Shown here in pieces: positions 36,496 through 46,446 of a stretch of 64,000 nt of DNA; position 1 is the stretch's first letter, and every line of letters starts with the position of its first letter. The translations under genes were made by a program, and so were the position numbers. Source of the DNA: Gonapodya prolifera JEL478 (lineage: Eukaryota > Monoblepharomycota > Monoblepharidomycetes > Monoblepharidales > Gonapodyaceae). The notes under the pieces are model-generated. The model saw only the letters and a list, made by a program, of their open reading frames with translations. It was not told the origin of the DNA and made no database searches. Where the stretch lies: assembly GCA_001574975.1 (NCBI GenBank), contig KQ965751.1:10718-74717 (forward strand). The letters run 5' to 3'.

Positions 36496-37911
36496 ATGTT
36501 CTCCAAAATCGGTGAGGAATCGACGCGGCGGACATAAAATCGACATCGCGTATCTGAAAAATAACTCTACGCTCCTCGTGGCGACCGATTCACCGCGCTG
36601 ACAGGAACTACTCTCGGAGTACTTGACAACAAGGAACTCCGAAACCTCAACGCGGCCGAGAAATCTTATGTCGCCTCCATAAAAGATATGAACAAGGAGG
36701 CTTCGAGGAGTGAGTGTTGCTGCCTTTCGCGGTCTTCGCGCCTTGTGCCAGGGACTTCATACGTTCCAAACACCCCATCCGTCGGAATAGCCGCCAAGGA
36801 CCTCGTCATCTGGGCCGGAAAGGAGAACGATAGCAAGGACTTGGAGGAGTACGCCAAATCTATCGAAACCTTGGTCACTACTTTGAACGGGCTATATGAG
36901 GCGTATTCAGGTTTGTTAATGGACTTCGTTGAGTCTCTCTCGCTTTCTGACATCGCCGAATAACTAGCCAAGCATGAGGAGTACCGGTCGCACTACAAAT
37001 CTATCATCCGCCGCGAGGAGAACATGAGTCCACTTTCCAAGAGGCTCGACGAAGCGAAGAAGAAGGTTGAAGACGCCACCAAGAAACGCAAGCCCGTCGA
37101 CCATTTGAAGAGAGAAGTTGACGCAGCTGAGAAGGAGGTGGAGGGGTACGAAGAGGAGCTCGGAGCATTCAAAAGGTAAATTCGCCGGAAAGGACCACGT
37201 CTCTTGAACATTGGTCGATGATAAATTCGGCGTACAGGTCGATTTTAAAGGTTGCGTTCGAGACTAAGTTTGACGCTCTGATTGAGCTTGGGTCGAAGGT
37301 GTGTTTGTCAAGTGAAAGTTGTGCTATCGCGATCGACTAAAGCATGAATAACCACCTCGCGTTGCTGTCATTACGGGCACCAGATTGCTCTTGTTGGCAC
37401 CTTTGGAAAGTTCCTCGCCTCCGAAATTCCTCAAGGCTCGCCGCCAGTCGGTGAAAAGCGCCCGACCTACGACCCCACCCCCATGAAGCACACACTCTCG
37501 GACCTCCAGACCAGCATCTCTGCTTGGCTCCCAGCAATCGAGGCTTCCGAACCTACCGCAACCCCCTTCAACACGGGTGCGGGGGCCATCAGCCCCCTTA
37601 AGACCGCCAGCCCCACATCGAGCGGCGCCTCCTCCCCGAGTTTGAGCAAGGCGGGGAGCCAGACATTCCCCGATCTCGCTGATCCAGCCACATCACCCAT
37701 TTCCACTACACCACCGCCGTCTTTCCTCTCGCGAACCGACTCAGTCATCAAGACGACCGTACCCCCTGGTCACCCTGTTCCAGGGACCGAGATCGTGAAT
37801 CCGTACACCAAACCAGCCGAAGCCACTCACGAGAAGATTCTCGACGGCGTACCTGTGGCTCCGACCCCCTCTGTCGAGGAGGAGGACCCAGTTGCGGCAA
37901 CTCCGGCTTGA
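36496..37911 (+). CDS. Eisosome BAR-domain protein, PIL1/LSP1 family
   Basis: Six exons (36496-36511, 36605-36709, 36791-36910, 36968-37175, 37238-37298, 37384-37911) join in phase to give 345 residues. PIL1/LSP1 proteins bend the plasma membrane into furrows and organise eisosomes. The first exon codes for only five residues and one base. This fits the short amphipathic N-terminus of the family. The banana-shaped coiled-coil region runs from about 12 to 200: LRNLNAAEKSYVASI, DLVIWAGKEND, YRSHYKSIIRREENMSPL and a Lys/Glu-rich helix. IALVGTFGKFLASEIP and the RPTY block follow, then a Ser/Thr/Pro-rich C-terminal tail of about 150 residues. It starts 199 bp after the end of the ERT1-like gene on the same strand. 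The BAR assignment is firm. Eisosome function is inferred from family. Confidence 0.85.
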
Positions 37912-38415
37912 TGGAAGGCCCTTTCGGAGGTGCACGTTATGTTTTCTAGCGGTTGGAAACTTGGAAGTTCAAGGACCCCGCGCCCCCGCATTTTTGTTTT
38001 TGTAGAGTATCTCAGTAATAATAATGACCATAGTTGACGTTACGGAATGGGGATTCTGACAAAGCTGCTACCAAGATGACGCTTCGATGCTACTTTCCAA
38101 CAGCTCCCCTCCATCCCTTCCTCATCATCATCTCCCACACAACGTAGGTTTGTATAGCGGTGACCAGTCGAAGATAGCCCGCGTCCATTTGTGTCAACAA
38201 TCTTTGCGGTTCCTAACCCAACCCGATCCATCACCCCTGTGAAATGGAATCCAATATTATATACAACCTAGGTCATTGATTAGCAAATTGGCTGTTATTC
38301 CAGGAAATTGTTGCAGCTCTCATCCGATTCCTCTGAAATTACAACAACGCAGCTCGCATGGTGGAGCTACGTTCAAAGCTGGTTTGCATCAGTGGTCCAG
38401 CTTGGTGCGTGATGC
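37912..38415. other. 3' flank of the eisosome gene, no gene seen
   Basis: AT-rich, with no coding signal on either strand. It separates the housekeeping block from the accessory region to the right. Confidence 0.4.
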
Positions 38416-38775
38416 TTAAAGGTGTGCCAACAACACCATGCTGCACATCTGCCAACCAGCACTCTCACATGCACCAAACTCACAACCAACAGCAAAAGTG
38501 ATACTGTCATTGATGTGGGCGAATTCTGGGATGCTCCAGGGAAACATTGGCACAGTTTCCCTCATACTCTTTCCATGACCCAAAGCATAGAAAAACGTGC
38601 AATTCATACGAGCGAAATGCGGTGAACATATGATCAAAATCATGACCTTGTTCATATGTTTTTCGAAACCCCAGAACGTGCCATACGTCTCGTGTGCACT
38701 TGATTTCATTTGGAGGTATCCAAGAATGGCGACAACCAGCACAGAAATGCCGATTAAGACGTAATACCACTCCAT
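38416..38775 (-). CDS. Hypothetical single-pass membrane protein, weak
   Basis: An uninterrupted 119-residue frame begins with a strong hydrophobic segment (MEWYYVLIGISVLVVAILGY) and contains eight cysteines or so in its second half. I recognise no domain. It sits just downstream of the GH114 remnant on the same strand. It could be a small membrane protein, the remains of a larger gene, or chance. The N-terminal membrane segment right at the ATG is the only positive sign. Confidence 0.3.
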   Translation of the reverse strand: MEWYYVLIGISVLVVAILGYLQMKSSAHETYGTFWGFEKHMNKVMILIICSPHFARMNCTFFYALGHGKSMRETVPMFPWSIPEFAHINDSITFAVGCEFGACESAGWQMCSMVLLAHL

Positions 38776-38839
38776 GTTTATCTTATAAACAAAAAATGTT
38801 CACACCTTACAAATCACCCTTCCCTCAACAATATCTACC

Positions 38840-39260
38840 CCAATGTTGGATAAATACGTATAAATCCCTGGGGTGACTCGTATGCCAACTGCGTGATCCG
38901 ATTGATTTGTAACTTGGAATTTAGATCCAATATTTCACTTGGGGTAACTGGGTATTCGAAACACCACACCGGCTTCCCTTGGTCGTAGAACGCCGTGTAA
39001 GATTCAAACTTCGTTGTAGTTAAAGGCTTCTTCGGCTATCACAGCGTCATACGTAGAAACAAGTTTGGATACTAAGTCTGGTGCGTTCTTAAAAACAGCC
39101 AGAAGACCGAGTGAGTGAGCCTTATCAGCGAGCCATTCCGCATACTGTATAATTTCAGGTATATACTTGTCTGCGTCACCCTGGTCGTGAATAGCAATGT
39201 TATCACCTTCATAACCATCAAAGCCTTTATCTATAATCATCTGAAGACGAGAGGATACTT
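38840..39260 (-). pseudogene. GH114 (endo-alpha-1,4-polygalactosaminidase-like) remnant
   Basis: The minus strand encodes the C-terminal half of a GH114-type TIM barrel: IDKGFDGYEGDN, then ADKAHSLGLLAVFKNAPDL and YDAVIAEEAFNYNE, then in the next frame SYTAFYDQGKPVWCFEYP. GDN at the end of strand 4 and EEAFNYNE match conserved blocks of secreted family members that cut galactosaminogalactan-like polymers. A one-base shift near 39010 separates the last two blocks, and no N-terminal half can be found upstream, where a 26-base T run lies. An acceptor-like CAG precedes the first block, so earlier exons may exist beyond recognition. I therefore call it a fragment of a dead gene. Confidence 0.6.
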
Positions 39261-39472
39261 GATAGAGACAGCAAGGTTAAACGCCTTGCACAAATGGAAA
39301 AACTAGAGTTTGAAAACGCTGCCCACAAATAACTTCTGGTCTTGTTGACGCTTTGAGTAAAGTTCCATGTGCCTACACAATTTGAGACATTGTCGTGCAA
39401 CAAAGCAAGAGACAGAACAAGGAGCTCTACGACACTTTTTTGGACTTGGCAAATCTGACACTCCGACCCATG

Positions 39473-39498
39473 TTTTTTTTTTTTTTTTTTTTTTTTTG
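39473..39498. repeat. Run of 26 T
   Basis: A pure homopolymer (poly-A on the minus strand), between the GH114 remnant and the kinase-Sel1 gene. No target-site duplication or polyadenylation signal placed to suggest retroposition was seen. Confidence 0.9.
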
Positions 39499-39633
39499 CA
39501 ATAAATGTGATTCCCCACGCTCCGTCGATCACGGAGAATCAGAAATTATTTTTCTGTACAGTTTTAAATTACATGGCGGTGAAAGAAAGAACACCTTTCA
39601 GTAGTGGAATCCCATTTCAGTCAGAGCGCAGTG

Positions 39634-42183
39634 ATGGCAGACGCGAGGCCACCACGTCCATCGTGGCACATACAGAGAAGAGATGTTAGCTGGTCGAACA
39701 TCTGCCTTGGCCGTGGTGGCTTTGGGTCGGTGTATCAAGGGACGTGGAAGCTGCTGGGGCCCGTTGCTGTGAAGACCCTCAGAGCAGACTTTTCTGACGG
39801 GAACGTACGTTTCCATGTGATTGGAGCAAAAGAAGTTGCGCGATCGCAGCTTTAACGGACGACTTCTCCCAGGTGAAGCAGGACTTTCTGAATGAGGTCC
39901 GTGTTTGGGCGAGCATTTTACCACACGACAACATCGTTCCGCTCCACGGCGCATGCGTCGACTCCCATGGGGAACCATTTATGATCTCTCGCCTCATGGA
40001 AAGCGATGCCATCACCTATCTGAAGAAGAAGAAGTCTGAAGGAGTAGCATTGGCACCCTTGAAGCTTAAACTGGTAAGAAGAGCTGCCGGTACAAGAAAT
40101 CAGACTGCTAACCATCATTTTGAGGCAGTTGCATGAAGTTGCTCTTGGAATGTATGTCTTGGAACAGCAAGGAATTGCACACTTGGACCTGAAACCCGGC
40201 AATATCCTTGTTTCGCGGGACGGCACTGGGGCTATTGCAGACTTCGGTATGGCAAAGTACAGGGCAGGAAGCAGGGATCCTCTGTCTGGAACAGACCTGT
40301 ACATGCCGCCTGAGGCATTGCGCCCTCGACTGAACCGCTTTATCCCCGACACCAATCTAAGTCAGGGTCGAGACATTTACGCGTTCGGCATCACTTGCTA
40401 TGCAGTAAGCGACAGTCAAGGTCAGTGTTTTTGGATGATTTGGTGACCATTTGTACTGCAGTTGTGGGTGCTCGGACGACCATACTCTGAACCAGAGCTG
40501 GCAGCATTTGACGAGCTGAAAAATGCAATTGCATTTGCTGGAAAACGACCCAATCTTTCAGACCCGCGACTTGCTGACATGCCGGATGCTCTGAAGAATT
40601 TGATGGTACGGTGCTGGAACAATGACGTTGCGTCCCGACCAACAAGTTTTGCAAGAGGTATTGTTCCGGTTCTTGCAAGCCTCAGGTCAGTGACAGTCAT
40701 CTTCAAAACAACATTGGAATGTAAAAGTAACCACTCTGAACTCAGGACACTTCCAGTGCCATGGGAGTTTAGTGCCAGTGCAAGTCGACAGGACTCGGGA
40801 TATACCTCTCCACGGGACAGTTCCTTGCATCCATTTGAAGAGGCCCAAAAGCAACATGCAGCTGGTAACCTGGAGGCTGCTGCTGCAAGCTACAGGGTGG
40901 CAGCAGAGATGGGGCACGCAGAGGCACAGTTCTGCCTTGGACTTTGCTTCTGGAATGGGGCAGGATTGGTGAAGGACATCAGGGAAGCGGTCAGATGGTT
41001 CGAAGAAGCTGCAAAATCCGGAAGCAAAAATGCCCAGACGAAGCTTGGTGACTGTTACAGATTTGGCGAAGGGCGACCAAAGGTGCTTCTTCAGGCAGCA
41101 GAAATGTATTATGACGCTGCTTTACAGGAGCATGCTGAGGCGCAACGAAAGCTTGGGGAACTTTACAGCTATGGGCTTGGGGTTGAGAGAGACCATCGCC
41201 TTGCTCTACAATGGCTCATGAAAGCAGCAGGTGGTCAGGATGCTGCTGCAAAATGTTGGGTAGGACATTACTATGCCTATGGTTATGCAGTGGTGCCTAT
41301 TAACAACCACAAGGCAGTTGAGCTGTGGCAGTTGACCGCAGATCAAGGGAGTCCTGCAGCGCGGATGAAAATGGGGTGGGCTTATTGGGACGGCGACAAT
41401 GGACTCAAGGAGGATAAAGAACAAGCATGGAAGTGGTTGCAGAAGGCACTTGACCAAGGTTACCCTCACACAGAGCGACAACAAGAAAACCCGCAGGTTC
41501 AACATGATCTAGGTCTATGTTACTACAATGGAGTAACCATGGAGAAGGACTTTCAGCAGGCAGTGCAGTGTTTCCGCAAGGCCGCAGAGCAGGGTGATGC
41601 ATGTGCCCATTATTACCTCGGGGGGTGTTACCTCCAAGGTTACGGTGTAGAGAAGGACGTTCAGCAGGCAGTGCAGTGGTTCCGCAAGGCCGCAGAGCAG
41701 GGTCTTGCACATGCTCAGATGTGGCTTGGGTGCTGTTACTACAGAGGTGAAGGTGTGATGAAGGATGTTCAGCAGGCAGTGCAATGGATCCGCAAGCCTG
41801 CAGAGCAGGGTCTTGCAGATGCTCAGAGTATCCTCGGGAAGTGTTACTACAATGGTGCAGGTGTGGAGAAGGACTTTCAGCAGGCAGTTCAGTGGTACCG
41901 CAAGGCTGCAGAACAGGGTGATGCAGATGCTCAGAGTAACCTTGGAGGCTGTTACTACACAGGTGAAGGTGTGGAGAAGGATTTCCTACAGGCAGTGCAT
42001 TGGTACCGCAAGGCTGCAGAGCAGGGTGATGCAGATGCTCAGAGTAACCTTGGAGGCTGTTACTACACAGGTGAAGGTGTAGAGAAGGATTTCCTACTGG
42101 CAGTGCATTGGTACTGCAAGGCTGCAGAGCAGGGTGATGCAGCTGCTAAGAGTTGGCTTAGGATTCACAATACCAAAACTTAA
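39634..42183 (+). CDS. Protein kinase with C-terminal Sel1 repeats
   Basis: Four exons (39634-39804, 39873-40073, 40129-40404, 40462-42183) join in phase to give 789 residues. The N-terminal 250 residues are a tyrosine-kinase-like/Ser-Thr kinase domain: GRGGFGSVYQG (glycine loop), VAVKTLR (ATP-binding Lys), HLDLKPGN (catalytic loop, Leu instead of the usual Arg), ADFGMAKY (DFG), MPPEAL and WNNDVASRPTS. From about 300 to the end there are roughly ten Sel1-type repeats of 36 residues (LGxCYYxGxGVEKDxxQAVxWYRKAAEQGDA). These are helical-hairpin scaffolds for protein binding. Similar kinase-Sel1 fusions are abundant in several early fungi. A possible extra intron at 40686-40745 would remove 20 residues and keep the frame. 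It is presumably a signalling protein, with unknown partner. Confidence 0.87.
41530..42135 (+). repeat. 108-bp tandem repeats encoding Sel1 units
   Basis: The last Sel1 units repeat at DNA level with a 108-bp period. The copies at 41920-42027 and 42028-42135 are nearly identical base by base, and earlier copies are increasingly diverged. This is inside the coding frame and keeps it open. Confidence 0.88.
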
Positions 42184-43911
42184 ATATGTTGCTGTGGTAA
42201 TGAACTTGTTAGTGCAGCTGTACAATCTATAAAGCATTGTCTCTTGCTTGACAATCCTCAATTTCACATCAAATAATACAAGAAAATAACCATTCACCCC
42301 TACAACGTGCAAAGTGCCACAACTCAAGTGCAAGCAAATGAATCACCAACGACAAAGACAAACCTAGAAAAGAGAATGCATCACTCGTCAACTTGTTCCC
42401 CACTGACATCTTTGTCCTCTCCCTGAGCTTCCCCTTGCCCCTCCATGGTGCTCCTCAGCCGCCTCTTTCTCCTTCTCTCGAGTTGTCCCAATACCCAGAA
42501 CACGACCCTTGACACCATACGAAACGCGGCCACAAACCTTGTCCTTGGTTTCACTTTCCGTTTGGTGACGTAACCCTGTGGAGCACATCAGAGGGCTTCC
42601 TACAACCTTTCCTGTGCATTCGCACGGTTGTTCCACCATGTTTACTTGCGACATGCATGTTATGTCCATCACAAAGGCCGCAATCGTCATAAGACTCCCA
42701 AAAAAAGTACCAGGCGAATGATGATGAAGAAGAAGACATCATTGCTCAAAGTGGGATCTACCGCTATTGATACTTTCAAGGTCTTCCCTGCTTCTCGCAT
42801 GCCTGCGTGCAAACGACAACGATTGTCCCCGTCCTTCCACATATTCTCGAAATTTTCCAACCACCATGATGAGGCTCTTCCCAGAGCCTCGGTGACATTG
42901 CAAACGCCTCTCCTTCTGGGTCACACTGCACTGCACCTTATTATTCAAATCCTTCACCAAAGTCTGCAACTGCTGCCTCGCCTCGGCATCGCAGCCAACG
43001 TCGCCTCCCACAACGCCTGCCCAGTCTCCCATTTGCATTGCCGCACCTCCCCCTCTCCACTCACAAGCGTCGTTGGAGGCGCAATAGTCTTACCCCCGTC
43101 ACTGCGTTTGTCAACATTCTTCTCAAAATACTATGCACCACTCTTCAGCACCAAACCTCCTCGCTGTATCGAAAAGTAGTAATGCACCCCCCCCCCCCCC
43201 CCTTGTTGTGAACTTGAATCTTTTGTTGGTATCAGGTTAAGGTATCCCTGAGCTCGGCAATATAAAAGGTCAGCTTTTTTTGCCGGATGGACCAATTCCA
43301 ACAAAAGTCCAACGTACTCAAAAGAGCACACACAGAGATGTTGGCACCCTGCGGCGCCAATGGGCACCGGCTTTGTTGTTAACACGCCTATCAGAGATTG
43401 CGACCAGTGGGGAATTGCATTAACAATTCATACTTGCATCAAGTGACCGGCTTATAAACCATTCAGAGAGGCATCGGTTGGTTGGTCTGGGCTAGTACGC
43501 TGTACCCTGCGTTATCTACTTGGGGTAGTGTACTGGCTGTCTAGGCCACAACCATGTCACGCGAGGGTTAAAGCGCAGCGCTTGTCAACCACTCAGAGCA
43601 TCGTTTAGATAGGTGGCAGTAAAATATTCATTGCAAAACTCCCTGTGTCCCGCTGTATCGAGTATTTTGGAGTCTTTTTGGCAGAATAGTTTCGTGGTGT
43701 CCTCTCCCAAGGTGCCCTTGGGGCTACGCAAGGTTGTCCTCACCCAACAACGTTGGATTTGGCAGGGTGTCCTCATTCACTGCGGGGTATCTAGGTGGCT
43801 TAGGGAGATGTGCCAGAAAAGAAAAAAAAATTAATTTTTTACCAACTTTACACAGTGGTTGTATTAGCACGCTAAGCAGTCTTTTTTAAAATAAATTATT
43901 TTGCATTTCAT
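42184..43911. other. Accessory stretch without a supportable gene
   Basis: Several open frames exist on both strands (for example 42388-42690 and 42739-43038, minus; 42628-43179, plus), but none shows a domain and they do not splice together. A run of 16 C lies at 43187-43202. Composition turns AT-rich towards 43900, just before the virus-like genes. Confidence 0.35.
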
Positions 43912-44689
43912 ATGAAATCCAGATATTGTAGTCCTGTGCGATATAAGTACCAAAGATGCATGACTCCAGCGCAAGAGCGGTATCTAATTCAGACTGCCTG
44001 TGCCAACGGTCTGAAAGGTGAAGCAGTGTGTGTTGCAGAAAAGTTGCACCAGAGACGTTGTCATGCAGTTGGGGGAGGGAGTTGAGACGAATGTGCGGCA
44101 CTCGAAGATATCGTATCCAGTTTCTTACCCGTGGGACCTGAAGGCAACATAGACGCGTGGTTATGGTCTGACCATATAGAGGAAGTGATGGAGCAATGGC
44201 AACGTGTCGTAGACCCCCGCTGATTTGAATTTCTTGGTATATTTTCTGCCGACTTTATGGACTCTGGGAACAAGATTCAGATTGCGCTGGACCTGCTTCG
44301 AGGAGGCTCAACCAAACTTGTTGGATTTGTATTGAACACCGATCCTTGGTACAAAGAAGGGCAGCATTGGGTTGCGGCCATTCTTCGCGAAAATGAAAAC
44401 AGGCTAGTACTAGAGTACTTTGATCCGGTTGGACATTCCGCCAAACAAGTTTATGATGAAGTACCTGAGAGGCCTTAGGCCAGCACTTGTGACCATAGAG
44501 TTCAATCACGTCGAACACCAAAAGGAGGACGGGCAGTGTGGGGCATATTTGATCTTTTACTTGTTGCAGCGTGCATTAGGCAAGGCCTCAAGTGTTACTG
44601 CGTTCAGTGGCAAGGTCTTCAGCGACTTCGACATGCGCGAGTTTCGCAAAGAGATCCTGAGGCCAGCACAGTTGTGTAAATTGCATTAA
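43912..44689 (+). pseudogene. Giant-virus-like Ulp1/adenain-type cysteine protease, broken
   Basis: One frame from the ATG at 43912 runs to 44478 with two TGA codons in it (44083-44085 and 44221-44223). The C-terminal part then continues in another frame to 44689. The protease core is clear: WFEF-type context before LGIFSADF (the Trp position now TGA), GFVLNTDPWYKEGQHW (catalytic His), LEYFDPVGH (Asp) and DGQCGAYLIFYLLQ (oxyanion Gln and catalytic Cys). This His-Asp-Gln-Cys layout is that of the SUMO-protease-like enzymes that process capsid proteins in Nucleocytoviricota and related viruses. There are no introns and the next genes follow within tens of bases, unlike host genes here. It is most likely an old viral insertion. 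Confidence 0.7.
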
Positions 44690-44711
44690 ATTTTGTGGAA
44701 AGCTGATTACA

Positions 44712-44984
44712 ATGATCACCAAAGAAGAGCTCGAAGTGATTGAAAGGGAGATTAACGAGCTTGAGAGCACTCCCGGTGGTGGTGCGCCTACGCTGCAAGC
44801 ACGTTATCCAAAACTTTACAAACAGCTTATCAGACGTTCTCCAGGGGCATTTGGTACCGCCAAGTTTATGATCCGCACAATCCGTGCGTTGCATCAGCGT
44901 GAAGTGAGCGAAAAAGATGCTCACCAGCTTGTCGGAGCGCACTTGTGGAGGGGGATGGTAAGATACTCAGGCAATGACAAATAA
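44712..44984 (+). CDS. Small intact ORF in the virus-like cluster, function unknown
   Basis: An uninterrupted 90-residue frame starts 22 bp after the end of the protease remnant. The protein is mostly helical by composition: a charged N-terminal helix (EELEVIEREINELES), a Gly-rich turn, then TAKFMIRTIRALHQREVSEKD and HLWRGM. No known domain is recognised. Intron-free form, tight spacing and same strand place it with the flanking virus-like genes. Unlike both neighbours it has no stop codon or frameshift. For a 270-bp frame this may be chance, or it may mark selection. Confidence 0.5.
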   Translation: MITKEELEVIEREINELESTPGGGAPTLQARYPKLYKQLIRRSPGAFGTAKFMIRTIRALHQREVSEKDAHQLVGAHLWRGMVRYSGNDK

Positions 44985-45005
44985 TTTTTTTGTGGAGAGA
45001 CATCA

Positions 45006-45455
45006 ATGAGTCTCACGAACTTGTATGTTTATCTTGGAATACTGACATTGTCACTCATCGGCGTGTTCACATCGACCCGGGAGGTGTCGGGTTTTACTGC
45101 AGAAGAAAAGTAGCCAGATCGAAAGCTTGTCTTCTACTACATGACGGGATGCACACACTGTGAAAGAATGAAGCCAGAATGGGGAAACTTTATCACCGCC
45201 CTGGCTTCCAAACATGGTGGTGATATCAAACGCGACGAAAACGGAGTCCCGTCTACCGTTGTACAGGCCAACGGCGCCACAATTTCTTGCACAGCGAAAG
45301 AAACTGATGATATCTCACCCGAGGAATCGAGGAAGGCTGGTATCCACGGATTCCCCATGATAGTTGCCTACCGTAGTGGTGCAGCCCCAGCCGTTTATGA
45401 TGGCGATAGGACGGCCTCAAGCATTATGAACTTTATGAATCTTCATTTCATATAA
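45006..45455 (+). pseudogene. Membrane-anchored thioredoxin-like protein, virus-like, one nonsense codon
   Basis: The frame opens with a membrane anchor (LYVYLGILTLSLIGVF), then after a TAG at 45111-45113 continues to 45455 with a thioredoxin fold: KLVFYYMTGCTHC, in which CTHC is the redox CxxC, then GIHGFPMIVAY with the conserved cis-Pro, and a C-terminal helix ending in MNFMNLHFI. Anchored thioredoxin-like proteins of about this size occur in large DNA viruses, where they help form disulfides in virions. Family membership is sure. Viral origin is inferred from the neighbours, the lack of introns and the 21-bp gap to the preceding ORF. If translation began downstream of the TAG, a soluble thioredoxin of about 105 residues would remain possible. 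Confidence 0.65.
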
Positions 45456-46446
45456 AATTTAAAAATTAGATTTTTATTATAATTGTATTTATTTTTTTCG
45501 AGGAGTCACTGGAAAAGCAGGCACAGATAAGCACAAAGGTCACAGCACCTCCTGGTCCAACACATCACACGATCACAAACTCCCTCTGGATGAGCCCAGT
45601 GTGTTCAACATATCTCCCGCGAAGTGCGAATGCTATGTACGCCAAAGCACTCAAGAAAGCCGTCACGACGGAGCCATCTCTCCGAAATCTCAAGGAAAGA
45701 TCATCGAAAGCACGGTGAGAAGATGCCAGAGTGAAAAGGGGGAGACCAGGGCGTTCAAACTTCTCCTATGATCCTATGATCCATTTTTAAAAGCCACCTA
45801 CAATTCCTAGAATGTTTATTGATGATTTTTTTTTTCACCTATCTATGGCTGCTGTCGAGCTAAGAGCTATGAGACAATAAGATCATATCATTTTTCAAGA
45901 AAAGTGGTTCTTAAGGTGCCAAAGTGAGTAATCATTGCAAATCGCTCAAGGACCTGCACTCGAAGAGATGGCTGTTTCACCTACAAACAAAACTCCAAAA
46001 GTTCAATCACGGGACCTTCAGCACTCTTGAGTTATAATACAAGACACTTCGCAAACCTTACTATACACTTAGCACAAGTTTCGAGATTGATCCAAAACAA
46101 AAACAACGTTTGAAATTCTTTCTTTCCAATACGCTGACCCTACCGTGCGCTCCACTCATCCCGTCATCGTACTGCCCCTCACATATTCCCGGACGTCCGG
46201 GCCGTTTCTTCTGCATGGGTGTTGTGTTTGCAGCAGTTTTTTCTGTTTGTCATGATAGCATAGGGGTTGGCAATGACTGGGCATTCTCTGCCTTGTGGTG
46301 AACCGTTGTCCGATCCATTGCCAACTCTGCGGTTTCACATCGCATTCAAGTCACCTTCTAATCTCCTGTTCATGATGTCCTGGCCCATTTTTGATTTGGA
46401 AAGACTGGCAGCAGCATGTTGTCTTTCTCAGGAAGACGTCTTCCCT
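45456..46446. other. AT-rich flank of the virus-like cluster, no gene seen
   Basis: No supportable coding frame. Short A/T runs are common. The right boundary of the putative insertion may be here, but I see no direct or inverted repeat that would define it. Confidence 0.35.

Noticed and set aside
43187-43202. A run of 16 C, and the 12-G run at 25472-25483, as possible structured elements
   Set aside because: Plain homopolymers with no flanking structure. They may also be assembly-sensitive sites.
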